A stretch of DNA of 64,000 bases. It comes from Streptomyces formicae (GTDB lineage Bacteria; Actinomycetota; Actinomycetes; Streptomycetales; Streptomycetaceae). Below, piece by piece: positions 26,782 through 34,012 of this stretch. The notes under the pieces are model-generated. The model saw only the letters and a program-made list of their open reading frames with translations. It was not told the origin of the DNA and ran no database searches. The position numbers and the translations under genes were made by a program. The stretch lies in the NCBI RefSeq assembly GCF_002556545.1, contig NZ_CP022685.1, forward strand, positions 6,178,001 through 6,242,000, read 5' to 3'. Each line of letters starts with the position of its first letter. Position 1 is the stretch's first letter.

Positions 26782-27748
26782 ACACAATCACACGCAGTGC
26801 ACGGCGTACGCCTGTGAACGTCACGCTCGTCCGCAGTCCGAGGTGGTCGCCGTCCATCTGGAGGGGGAGGGGGACCTTCGATTGCAAGGTGAAGTCCGTG
26901 AGGTCGTGGAGCGTAACCGCGTGCTTACCGTGCGGTCCCCGATCCGGCGTCGACGTCAGGAGCTGCGTGCCGTACCTGGCCACCGCGGCGGTCGAGAGCT
27001 TCTTCAGGCCCAGCACGTCCAGGCCCGTGTCGAAGGACGCCTGCGGGGACGCGTACAGGGGGCGATTGCCCAGGTAGGAGTAGGGGGAGGTGTTGCAGAC
27101 TATGGACATCACCAGGTCGGTCACCGGGTCCTCGCCGGGCTGCTCCAGGGTGATCATCCCGTGCCTGCGGTGCGGCTCGTCGAGGAACTGACGGAGCACT
27201 TGGCGCACATAGAGGGCGTGCGTCGAGCGCCTGCCGAGCTCCCGCTGCTGTTCGACCCTGCCGACCACGCCGCCGTCGAAACCGAGACCGGCGCAGAACG
27301 TGAACCAGCGCGACGGCACGGCTTCGTCCTCCGTGCCCGGAGTGCCGCCCGCGATGCCCAGCCCCACCGTGCGCTCGCTGCCCTCGCGCAGGGCGTCGAG
27401 GAGGGCGCCGGTGGCCTCCACGGCGTCGTTCGGCAGCCCCAGGGCGCGCGCGAAGACGTTGGTGGAGCCGCCGGGCACGACGGCGAGGCGGGGGAGCCTG
27501 TCCGGGTCGGGGCCGTGGTGCAGCAGGCCGTTGACGACCTCGTTGACCGTGCCGTCGCCGCCGAGGGCGACGACCAGCTCGATGTCCTTGCTCTCCGCGG
27601 CCTGCCGGCCGAGGTCCCTGGCGTGGCCGCGGTACTCCGTAGTGACCGCCTCGAGCTTCATCTCGCTGGCGAGGGCGTGGACCAGGACATCACGCGTACG
27701 CGCACTGGTGGTGGTTGCCGCTGGATTGACCACGAGGAGTGCACGCAT
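26780..27748 (-). CDS. diacylglycerol kinase family lipid kinase
   Basis: A 322-residue protein with the DAGK catalytic signature GGDGTVNEVVNGL and the nucleotide-binding PGGSTNVFARALGLP segment. Such enzymes phosphorylate diacylglycerol or related lipids at the membrane surface; in actinobacteria they recycle diacylglycerol or act in phosphatidylinositol-type pathways. It starts at an ATG (27748) shortly after RVTRL-coding DNA without an upstream partner. It sits between wblE and the sigH locus as in S. coelicolor. Confidence 0.9.
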   Translation of the reverse strand: MRALLVVNPAATTTSARTRDVLVHALASEMKLEAVTTEYRGHARDLGRQAAESKDIELVVALGGDGTVNEVVNGLLHHGPDPDRLPRLAVVPGGSTNVFARALGLPNDAVEATGALLDALREGSERTVGLGIAGGTPGTEDEAVPSRWFTFCAGLGFDGGVVGRVEQQRELGRRSTHALYVRQVLRQFLDEPHRRHGMITLEQPGEDPVTDLVMSIVCNTSPYSYLGNRPLYASPQASFDTGLDVLGLKKLSTAAVARYGTQLLTSTPDRGPHGKHAVTLHDLTDFTLQSKVPLPLQMDGDHLGLRTSVTFTGVRRALRVIV

Positions 27749-27828
27749 GCGAAGCAGACTACCTAGCCGTCTTTACCTGGCCTAGACCGAGGTGCCGGGC
27801 CGCGCCTACGCAGAGCTACCCTGCTGGA

Positions 27829-28287
27829 GTGAGTACTGAGCGGAAACCCACCCCCGAAGCCCCTCAGGCGCCCGAGACGGGGCCGCGCCCCGGTCGGCTG
27901 TCCGCCGCCGCGGCACTCGCCGGTCTGGAGGGGCTCGCCCTCCTCGGCGGGGGTGTCTACATGCTCGTGATGGGGCTCGCGGGCTCGCCCGACAGCCCGC
28001 GGCAGGCCGAGACGGGCGGCATCACGCTGATCGTCCTCGCGCTGCTTCCGCTGCTCGCCGCGCGCGGGCTCCTGAAGCTGCGCAGCTGGAGCCGGGGGCC
28101 CGCGATCATCACGCAGATCATGGCGCTTCCGGTGGCCTGGCAGCTGCTGCAGGCCGACAGCGCGGCGATTCCGGCGGGCATCGCGCTCGCGGCCGTGGCG
28201 ATCGCCTCGCTCGTCCTCCTGGTCAATCCCGCGACGACCGAGGCCCTGGGGATCCGGGGCCCCGGTGATGTGCAGGACCAGAAGTAG
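27829..28287 (+). CDS. small integral membrane protein, unknown function
   Basis: A 152-residue protein with about four predicted membrane helices after a Pro-rich cytosolic N-terminus (STERKPTPEAPQAPETGP). No catalytic motif is visible. I chose the GTG at 27829; a TACCCT-like -10 ends 7 bases before it, so the message may be leaderless. It is divergent from the lipid kinase. Its 3' end lies inside a 16-bp tandem repeat shared with the convergent sigH gene. Confidence 0.75.
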   Translation: MSTERKPTPEAPQAPETGPRPGRLSAAAALAGLEGLALLGGGVYMLVMGLAGSPDSPRQAETGGITLIVLALLPLLAARGLLKLRSWSRGPAIITQIMALPVAWQLLQADSAAIPAGIALAAVAIASLVLLVNPATTEALGIRGPGDVQDQK

Positions 28288-28346
28288 TCACTCCGTGAAG
28301 TAACTACTCCGCGAAGTAATCACTCCGCGAAGCAGTCACTCCTCGA
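28283..28346. repeat. four tandem copies of a 16-bp repeat at convergent gene ends
   Basis: Four units of period 16 (AGTAGTCACTCCGTGA, AGTAACTACTCCGCGA, AGTAATCACTCCGCGA, AGCAGTCACTCCTCGA) span the stop codons of both the membrane protein gene and sigH. Confidence 0.85.
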
Positions 28347-29367
28347 CGAGGAGCTTCTCGCGCAGTTGCGCGAGCGTGCGTGCGAGCAGGCGCGAGACGT
28401 GCATCTGGGAGATGCCGACCTCCTGGGCGATCTGCGACTGCGTCATGTTGCCGAAGAAGCGCAGGAGCAGGATGCGCTTCTCGCGTGGCGGCAGGTCCTC
28501 CAGGAGGGGCTTGAGCGATTCGCGGTACTCGACGCCCTCCAGGGCCTCGTCCTCGGCGCCCAGCGTGTCCGCCACGGCCGGTGACTCGTCGTCCGTGTCG
28601 GGGACGTCCAGGGACAGCGTGGAGTACGCGTTCGCCGACTCCAGGCCCTCCAGGACCTCCTCTTCGGAGATGGCCAGCTTCTCCGCGAGCTCGTGCACGG
28701 TGGGGGAGCGGCCGTGCAGCTGGGACAGCTCGGCGGTCGCCGTCGTCAGCGCGAGCCGCAGCTCCTGAAGACGCCGGGGCACGCGGACCGCCCACCCCTT
28801 GTCGCGGAAGTGCCGCTTGATCTCGCCGACGACCGTCGGCGTCGCGTACGTGGAGAACTCCACGCCGCGCTCCGGGTCGAAGCGGTCCACCGACTTGATC
28901 AGACCGATCGTGGCGACCTGCGTGAGGTCGTCGAGCGGCTCGCCGCGGTTGCGGAAGCGGCGGGCCAGGTGCTCGACGAGCGGCAGGTGCATGCGGACCA
29001 GCTGATTGCGCAGCTCCGCGTACTCCCGACTGCCGTCCTTCAGGGCGCGCAACTCGATGAACATCGCGCGTGCGCCGCTGCGGTCCTGTGGATCGTGCCG
29101 GCTGTGCTCGTGCTCGCTCATGTTTCCCGCCCGTCGCCCGCCGCCTCGGCCGGAGAGCTTCCTGAGCCCCTCCTCGGCGGTCGGCTCTGCCTGCTCCGAC
29201 ACATCGGCCACTGTCAGCGGACCCGGCTTCCCCGGGTCCTCCGGGTGCGGCTTGGCCTGCTGCTCGGGGATTCCGGTGGTCATACGGGGCATCCCCTCCC
29301 TGCCGCCGACGGGCAGACCTCGTGTGCCACGCTCTTCGTCCCGCACCGGCCCGTCCCCGTTCCTCAC
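28336..29367 (-). CDS. sigH: SigB-type stress/development sigma factor SigH
   Basis: A 343-residue group 3 sigma factor. Regions 2 (EHLARRFRNRGEPLDDLTQVATIGLIKSVDRF), 3 and 4 (MTQSQIAQEVGISQMHVSRLLART) are complete. The first 83 residues are a long acidic extension. The GTG at 29367 overlaps the anti-sigma gene stop (GTGA), which favours it as a coupled start; ATG codons at 29292 and 29283 (with GGGAGGGG just upstream) and 29118 could give shorter forms. S. coelicolor SigH is known to be made in several sizes, linked to osmotic stress and aerial growth. Confidence 0.93.
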   Translation of the reverse strand: MRNGDGPVRDEERGTRGLPVGGREGMPRMTTGIPEQQAKPHPEDPGKPGPLTVADVSEQAEPTAEEGLRKLSGRGGGRRAGNMSEHEHSRHDPQDRSGARAMFIELRALKDGSREYAELRNQLVRMHLPLVEHLARRFRNRGEPLDDLTQVATIGLIKSVDRFDPERGVEFSTYATPTVVGEIKRHFRDKGWAVRVPRRLQELRLALTTATAELSQLHGRSPTVHELAEKLAISEEEVLEGLESANAYSTLSLDVPDTDDESPAVADTLGAEDEALEGVEYRESLKPLLEDLPPREKRILLLRFFGNMTQSQIAQEVGISQMHVSRLLARTLAQLREKLLVEE

Positions 29368-29777
29368 GCCGGCCCGGGTCCCGCGCCGCGCTTCTTGTAG
29401 AGGCTGATCGAGACGGTGTTGTCCTCGGCGACGGTGGAGTCGACCTGGCCCGCGAGGGCCGACAGCACAGTCCAGGCGAAGGTGTCCCGCTCAGGGGCCC
29501 GGCCGTCGGTCGTGGGTGCCGAGACCGTCACCTCCAGTGAGTCGTCGACGAGCCGGAACACGCAGCTGAGCACGGAGCCGGGCACGGCCTGCTGGAGCAG
29601 GATCGCGCAGGCCTCGTCGACCGCGATCCGGAGGTCCTCGATCTCGTCGAGAGTGAAGTCCAAACGCGCCGCGAGGCCGGCCGTCGCCGTCCGCAGCACC
29701 GACAGGTAGGCGCCCGCAGCCGGAAGGCGGACCTCCACGAAGTCCTGATTCCCGGGCTCGCCTGCGATCTGGGACAC
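29364..29777 (-). CDS. prsH: anti-sigma factor (GHKL ATPase/kinase) of SigH
   Basis: A 137-residue RsbW/SpoIIAB-like protein. The HATPase fold is recognisable from DEIEDLRIAVDEACAILLQQA (N box) and the short G boxes that follow. It should bind SigH and be countered by an anti-anti-sigma factor encoded elsewhere. I chose the GTG at 29777, preceded by GGAGGTGA and beginning with the conserved VSQIAGEP. It is directly upstream of and coupled to sigH. The 259-bp gap upstream should contain the operon promoters; none could be named safely. Confidence 0.92.
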   Translation of the reverse strand: MSQIAGEPGNQDFVEVRLPAAGAYLSVLRTATAGLAARLDFTLDEIEDLRIAVDEACAILLQQAVPGSVLSCVFRLVDDSLEVTVSAPTTDGRAPERDTFAWTVLSALAGQVDSTVAEDNTVSISLYKKRGAGPGPA

Positions 29778-30036
29778 CCTCACCTCCAAGGTGGTACAAG
29801 CACTTTCGGGGCTCCGGGCCTGCCGTGCAGCGGCGGGTCCGGACTGCGTCACACGGGTAACGCACCACGTCGTTCTGCGGTGACGCTACCGCGCTCCCCA
29901 GCTCCGTGTCCCGGGGACCCCGCCCCGATGCTGTCACTCATAGTAAGCCTACGGGTACGGACAGTGGCTAGGGGTCTGCGGGCCCAATTGCAAAGTACGG
30001 GCCGTCACTTCAACAGGGGGGTGACGTACCCAGGGC

Positions 30037-30297
30037 TCAGACGATCGAACCGTCCACGAAGCACCAGCGCCAGCTCTCGCCCGGTTCGAAGGTACGCATC
30101 ACCGGATGTCCGGTGTCCTTGAAGTGCGCCGTCGCGTGCTGGAACGGCGACGAGTCGCAGCAGCCCACGTGCCCGCACAGCAGGCACAACCGCAGTTGGA
30201 CGGGGTGGCTGCCGACCGCGAGGCACTCGAGGCACGTTTCGCTCAGCGGCTCGGGTTCGGGGTGCGGCAGCGCTGTGACGTGCGAGCACTCGTTCAT
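30037..30297 (-). CDS. UBP-type zinc finger protein
   Basis: An 86-residue protein. Cysteines and histidines follow the zf-UBP pattern: CSH near the start, CLECLAVG, LCLLCGHVGCCD, then HATAHFKDTGHPV and the aromatic ESWRWCFVD. In eukaryotes the domain binds ubiquitin C-termini; bacteria lack ubiquitin, so the ligand here is unknown. Such single-domain proteins often sit beside Na+/H+ antiporter genes in actinobacteria, as here: the antiporter gene is divergent, 46 bp away. Confidence 0.88.
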   Translation of the reverse strand: MNECSHVTALPHPEPEPLSETCLECLAVGSHPVQLRLCLLCGHVGCCDSSPFQHATAHFKDTGHPVMRTFEPGESWRWCFVDGSIV

Positions 30298-30343
30298 GAT
30301 GGCCAGGTTACGACGGGAACGTGGAACGCGGAGGGGTCTGGCG

Positions 30344-31942
30344 ATGGACGTATTGCCGCTGGTGGCACTGATCGCGGCGAGCGCGGTGGTGGCAGGTGCC
30401 GCGCGCAGGACTCCGGTGCCCGCGCCGCTGCTCCTGGTCGGGGTGGGGCTCATCGCCGCCTACGTCCCCGGAGTGCCGGGCTACCACCTCGATCCGCACG
30501 TCGTGCTGCCGCTGATCCTGCCGCCCCTGCTGCACACGGCCGCCCTGGAGAGCTCCTATCTGGACCTGCGCGCCAACCTCAGGCCGGTCGCGCTGCTCTC
30601 GGTCGGTTACGTCCTGTTCGCCACGCTCGCCGTCGGCTGGCTCGCGTATCTGCTCATCCCCGACCTGCCGCTCACCGCCGCGCTCGTCCTCGGCGCCGTC
30701 ATCGCGCCCCCGGACGCGGTCGCGGCGACCGCCATCGCGCGCCGGGTGGGGCTGCCCTCGCGGATCACCACGATCCTCCAGGGCGAGTCCCTGGTGAACG
30801 ACGCGACCGCGATCACCGCCTACAAGGTCGCGCTCGCCGCGGCCGTCGGCGAGGGCGCGAGCTGGGCGGGCGGCATCCAGGAGTTCCTGGTGGCCGCGGT
30901 CGGCGGGGTCGGCGTCGGGCTGCTCCTGATGGTGCCGATCCACTGGCTGCGCACCCACCTGAAGGAGGCGATGCTGCAGAACACGCTGTCGCTGCTCATC
31001 CCCTTCGTCGCGTACGCGGCCGCGGAACAGGTGGGCGCCTCCGGAGTGCTCGCCGTGGTCGTCGTCGCCCTCTACCTGGGGCACCGCTCCTGGCAGGTCG
31101 ACTTCGAGACGCGGCTCCAGGAGGCCGCGGTGTGGCGGGTCGTCGCGTTCATCCTGGAGTCGGCGGTCTTCGCGCTCATCGGGCTCCAGCTGCCCGTCGT
31201 GCTCAAGGGCCTCGGCGAGTACAGCGTCGGACAGGCGGTCTGGTACGCGGTCGGGGTCTTCGTCTTCGTCGTGCTCGTGCGCTTCGTGTGGTCGTATCCG
31301 GCGACCTATCTGCCCCGGTGGCTCTCGACGCGGATCAAGGAGCGCGAGGACGACATGGACTGGCGGCGGCCGCTGATCGTCAGCTGGGCCGGGATGCGGG
31401 GCGTGGTCTCGCTGGCGATCGCCTTCTCGATCCCGCTCGTCATGGACGACGGGGAGCCCTTCCCCGCGCGCAATCTTGTCCTGTTTCTGACCTTCACCAC
31501 GGTGATCGGCACGCTCGTCGTGCAAGGACTCTCGCTGCCGTGGCTGATCCGTGTCCTGAAACTGCCGGGCCGGGACGCGCAGGCGCAGACCCTCGCGGAG
31601 GCGCAGGCCCAGAACGCCGCCTCGCAGGCCGCGGAGGCCCGGGTGGAGGAACTCATGCGGGACCGCCGCAACTGCCTTCCTCCGCCCCTCCAGGACCGTC
31701 TGCGGACCGTTCTGGAGCGGCGCCGCAACTCCGTGTGGGAGCGGCTCGGCCAACCGAACCCCGTCACGGGGGAGTCGGCGGACGACACCTACCGCAGGCT
31801 GGCGCGCGAGGCGATCGCCGCGGAGCGGGAGGTCTTCGTGAGGATGCGGGACGAGCGGCGCATCGACGACGAGATGATGCGGACGCTGCTGCGCAAGCTG
31901 GACCTGGAGGAGGCGGCGGCCTACCGGGAGGTCGAGGACTGA
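30344..31942 (+). CDS. Na+/H+ antiporter, CPA1 family
   Basis: A 532-residue protein with about 12 membrane helices and a hydrophilic C-terminal tail of some 110 residues that is helical and charged. The family core GESLVNDATAITAYK and GAVIAPPDAVAATA supply the cation-binding acidic residues. It exports Na+ (or K+) for protons. The ATG at 30344 has GGAGGGG 8 bases upstream. Its last 22 bases overlap the convergent PLP-enzyme gene, so no terminator fits between them. Confidence 0.92.
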   Translation: MDVLPLVALIAASAVVAGAARRTPVPAPLLLVGVGLIAAYVPGVPGYHLDPHVVLPLILPPLLHTAALESSYLDLRANLRPVALLSVGYVLFATLAVGWLAYLLIPDLPLTAALVLGAVIAPPDAVAATAIARRVGLPSRITTILQGESLVNDATAITAYKVALAAAVGEGASWAGGIQEFLVAAVGGVGVGLLLMVPIHWLRTHLKEAMLQNTLSLLIPFVAYAAAEQVGASGVLAVVVVALYLGHRSWQVDFETRLQEAAVWRVVAFILESAVFALIGLQLPVVLKGLGEYSVGQAVWYAVGVFVFVVLVRFVWSYPATYLPRWLSTRIKEREDDMDWRRPLIVSWAGMRGVVSLAIAFSIPLVMDDGEPFPARNLVLFLTFTTVIGTLVVQGLSLPWLIRVLKLPGRDAQAQTLAEAQAQNAASQAAEARVEELMRDRRNCLPPPLQDRLRTVLERRRNSVWERLGQPNPVTGESADDTYRRLAREAIAAEREVFVRMRDERRIDDEMMRTLLRKLDLEEAAAYREVED

Positions 31943-32880
31943 GAGGTGTCCTCGCGCGCGCCGGTGATCACGGCGGTGAGGCGGGTCCCGGGGCGGAAGG
32001 CGCCCTCTTCGGAGAGGGCGGTCAGCGCGTACAGGAGCTTGGCCACGTAGAGGCGTTCCACGGAGAGGCCGAGTTCGTCGCCGTGCCGGTCCTCGAAGTC
32101 CTCGGCGAAGGCGCGCAGTTCGGGGGTGGTGCGGGCGTAACCGCCGCAGTGGAAGCGGTCGTCCAGGTGCCAGTTGGCGGTCGGGGCGCCGAACGTGCCG
32201 CGTTGCAGCGCGCGTATCTCGGGGCCCAGGAAGCCGCCCTTGAGGACCGGTATGCCAAGCGCCCGCCGGTCCGGGCCGAGCCCGGCGGCCAGGCCCGCGA
32301 GGGTGCCGCCGGTGCCGCAGGCCACGGCCGCCACGTCGGTGCTCTCGCGCAGTTCCTCGCCCAGCGCGGTACAGCCGCGTACGGCCAGGGAGTTGCTGCC
32401 GCCCTCCGGGATCACGTACGCGTCGCGGGCGCCCGCCGCGCTCAGGAGCCCGGCCAGCGTCCCGGGCTCGTGCTTGCGGCGATACGTCGACCTGTCGACG
32501 AAGCGCAGCCGCATGCCGTCGGACACGCAACGGGTCAGGGACGGGTTCAGGGGACGCTCGGCGAGCTCGTCGCCGCGCACCACGCCGATCGTGGCGAGCC
32601 CGAGGAGACGGCCCGCGGCGGCGGTGGCGCGCAGGTGGTTGGAGTAGGCGCCGCCGAAGGTGAGCAGGGTGTCGTGGCCCGCGTCGGTCGCGGCCGCCAG
32701 GTTCAGGACGAGCTTGCGGAACTTGTTGCCGGGCAGGTCCGGGTGGATCAGGTCGTCCCGCTTGAGTCGCAGCCGCACGCCGTGGCGGGTGAAACGGTCG
32801 TCGTCGACGTCCTGCAACGGCGACGGCAGCCGGGGCCGCAGGGCGGCCGGGGCGGGGGTGACGGGCGGGGTGGGACGCAC
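31921..32880 (-). CDS. PLP-dependent ACC deaminase / D-cysteine desulfhydrase-like enzyme
   Basis: A 319-residue fold-type II PLP enzyme. The lysine that binds PLP lies in LPGNKFRKL and the phosphate-binding loop is CGTGGTLAGLAAGL. The family contains ACC deaminase and D-cysteine desulfhydrase; the sequence does not decide between them, and many actinobacterial members have unknown substrates. It starts at an ATG at 32880 with little room for an upstream operator before the next gene. It overlaps the convergent antiporter gene by 22 bases. Confidence 0.87.
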   Translation of the reverse strand: MRPTPPVTPAPAALRPRLPSPLQDVDDDRFTRHGVRLRLKRDDLIHPDLPGNKFRKLVLNLAAATDAGHDTLLTFGGAYSNHLRATAAAGRLLGLATIGVVRGDELAERPLNPSLTRCVSDGMRLRFVDRSTYRRKHEPGTLAGLLSAAGARDAYVIPEGGSNSLAVRGCTALGEELRESTDVAAVACGTGGTLAGLAAGLGPDRRALGIPVLKGGFLGPEIRALQRGTFGAPTANWHLDDRFHCGGYARTTPELRAFAEDFEDRHGDELGLSVERLYVAKLLYALTALSEEGAFRPGTRLTAVITGAREDTSQSSTSR

Positions 32881-32943
32881 CCCGCCATTGTCCCCCGTGG
32901 CACGCCGTCCGGCAGGGGAGCCCCTTGCCGGGCCCTCGGCGCG

Positions 32944-33534
32944 CTACTTGAGGCGCTCTTCGATGCGGTCCCTCATCCAGTCCATGGTGAAACCGCGCGG
33001 GTCCACCTTGCCCGGCTGCCACTCCAGGTGGCCGATGACCGAGCGTTCCGTCCAGCCGTGGTGGCGGCAGATCGCGGCCGAGACCTTCTCGATCGCCTCC
33101 AGCTGCTCATCGGGCCAGGGGTCCTCGCCGTCGCCGAGGTTCTCGCACTCGAAGCCGTAGAAGTAGCGGTTGCCGTCGGTGTTCGCCTCGTTGTCGGGCG
33201 GCAGCCGCTTCTCGGCGATGACCGCGCGCAGGACGTCGTCGTCGCCGAGCCCCGCGTGGTTGGCGCGGCCGTAGCCGACCAGGTGGACGTGGCCGTCCTT
33301 GGTGATGACGCCGTGGCAGAGCGGGCCCGGCAGCGACGCGTAGCCGTCGCGACAGATCTCCACCGTGCGCTGGCTGCCCGACGTCACCGTGTGGTGGATC
33401 ACGACGCCGTGCACGGGGCCCCAGGGGCCCTTGTGGTTGCGGTTGTGGTGCTCCCAGTCGCCTACCTCGACGACGGTCACGCCTTCGTCTCGCAGGATGT
33501 CCAGGAACCTGCCAGCGGACATGGGTGGGGCCAT
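32944..33534 (-). CDS. PGRP-type N-acetylmuramoyl-L-alanine amidase
   Basis: A 196-residue amidase_2/PGRP enzyme. Zinc-ligand motifs are VVIHHTVTSG and GHLEWQPGKVDPRG, with the central FYGFECEN. The sequence is like actinophage endolysin catalytic domains (GHxEWxPGKxDPRG) but there is no signal peptide and no cell-wall-binding domain, so if it acts on peptidoglycan it must exit by another route or through lysis. No holin or other phage gene is nearby. I chose the ATG at 33534. Confidence 0.88.
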   Translation of the reverse strand: MAPPMSAGRFLDILRDEGVTVVEVGDWEHHNRNHKGPWGPVHGVVIHHTVTSGSQRTVEICRDGYASLPGPLCHGVITKDGHVHLVGYGRANHAGLGDDDVLRAVIAEKRLPPDNEANTDGNRYFYGFECENLGDGEDPWPDEQLEAIEKVSAAICRHHGWTERSVIGHLEWQPGKVDPRGFTMDWMRDRIEERLK

Positions 33535-33673
33535 GACCGTCTCCTTTGCAAGGCGCGACGGCCGCCGGTCGCGGTCCGCCTCGTATGCCCTGCTTGTACC
33601 GGAACTCCGGTGCCCGGACCAGTTGTTCGGAAGCAATCCGGTGGCTGTTCGGGCACCGTGCGAGCCGATCCGG

Positions 33674-33910
33674 TCAGGTGCCGTGCAGGAAGCCGTCGCC
33701 GTTCGCCGCGACGTGGCTCTCCAGGGCCTGGAGTGCCTGCTGGGTGGCCTGGGGAGAGCCGGTGCCCCGGCGCTCCGCGTAGTACGCGGCGCCCAGCTTC
33801 TTCAGGAGGGCGTCGCCCGCGCGCTTCTCCTGGACCTCGTCGACCTTCTGCTTGCCCTGCGCGAGGGCGCTCTGCGCCTGTTCCTTGGCGCGATCCAGGA
33901 AGCCTGCCAT
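33674..33910 (-). CDS. small conserved hypothetical protein
   Basis: A 78-residue soluble, helical protein beginning MAGFLDRAKEQAQSALAQGK, with a charged coiled-coil-like first half and a second half LKKLGAAYYAERRGTGSPQAT. It resembles small Streptomyces proteins found beside stress genes; no function is known to me. The ATG at 33910 follows GGAGACAGC. It stands alone between the amidase and the LPG synthase genes, all on the minus strand. Confidence 0.78.
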   Translation of the reverse strand: MAGFLDRAKEQAQSALAQGKQKVDEVQEKRAGDALLKKLGAAYYAERRGTGSPQATQQALQALESHVAANGDGFLHGT

Positions 33911-34012
33911 TGCTGTCTCCTGTCGGTCGGTGCGGTGGGTACGGGTGGGGCCGGTGCCCCGCGTGTGGTCTGAACGGGTGCGCGGATCTTGTAGTTCCCC
34001 GCACCCGTGCGG

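Noticed and set aside
32944-33534. Endolysin-like amidase as sign of a prophage
   Set aside because: No holin, capsid, terminase or integrase genes lie nearby, and the encapsulin gene is a Family 2 shell with a metabolic cargo, not a phage capsid module.
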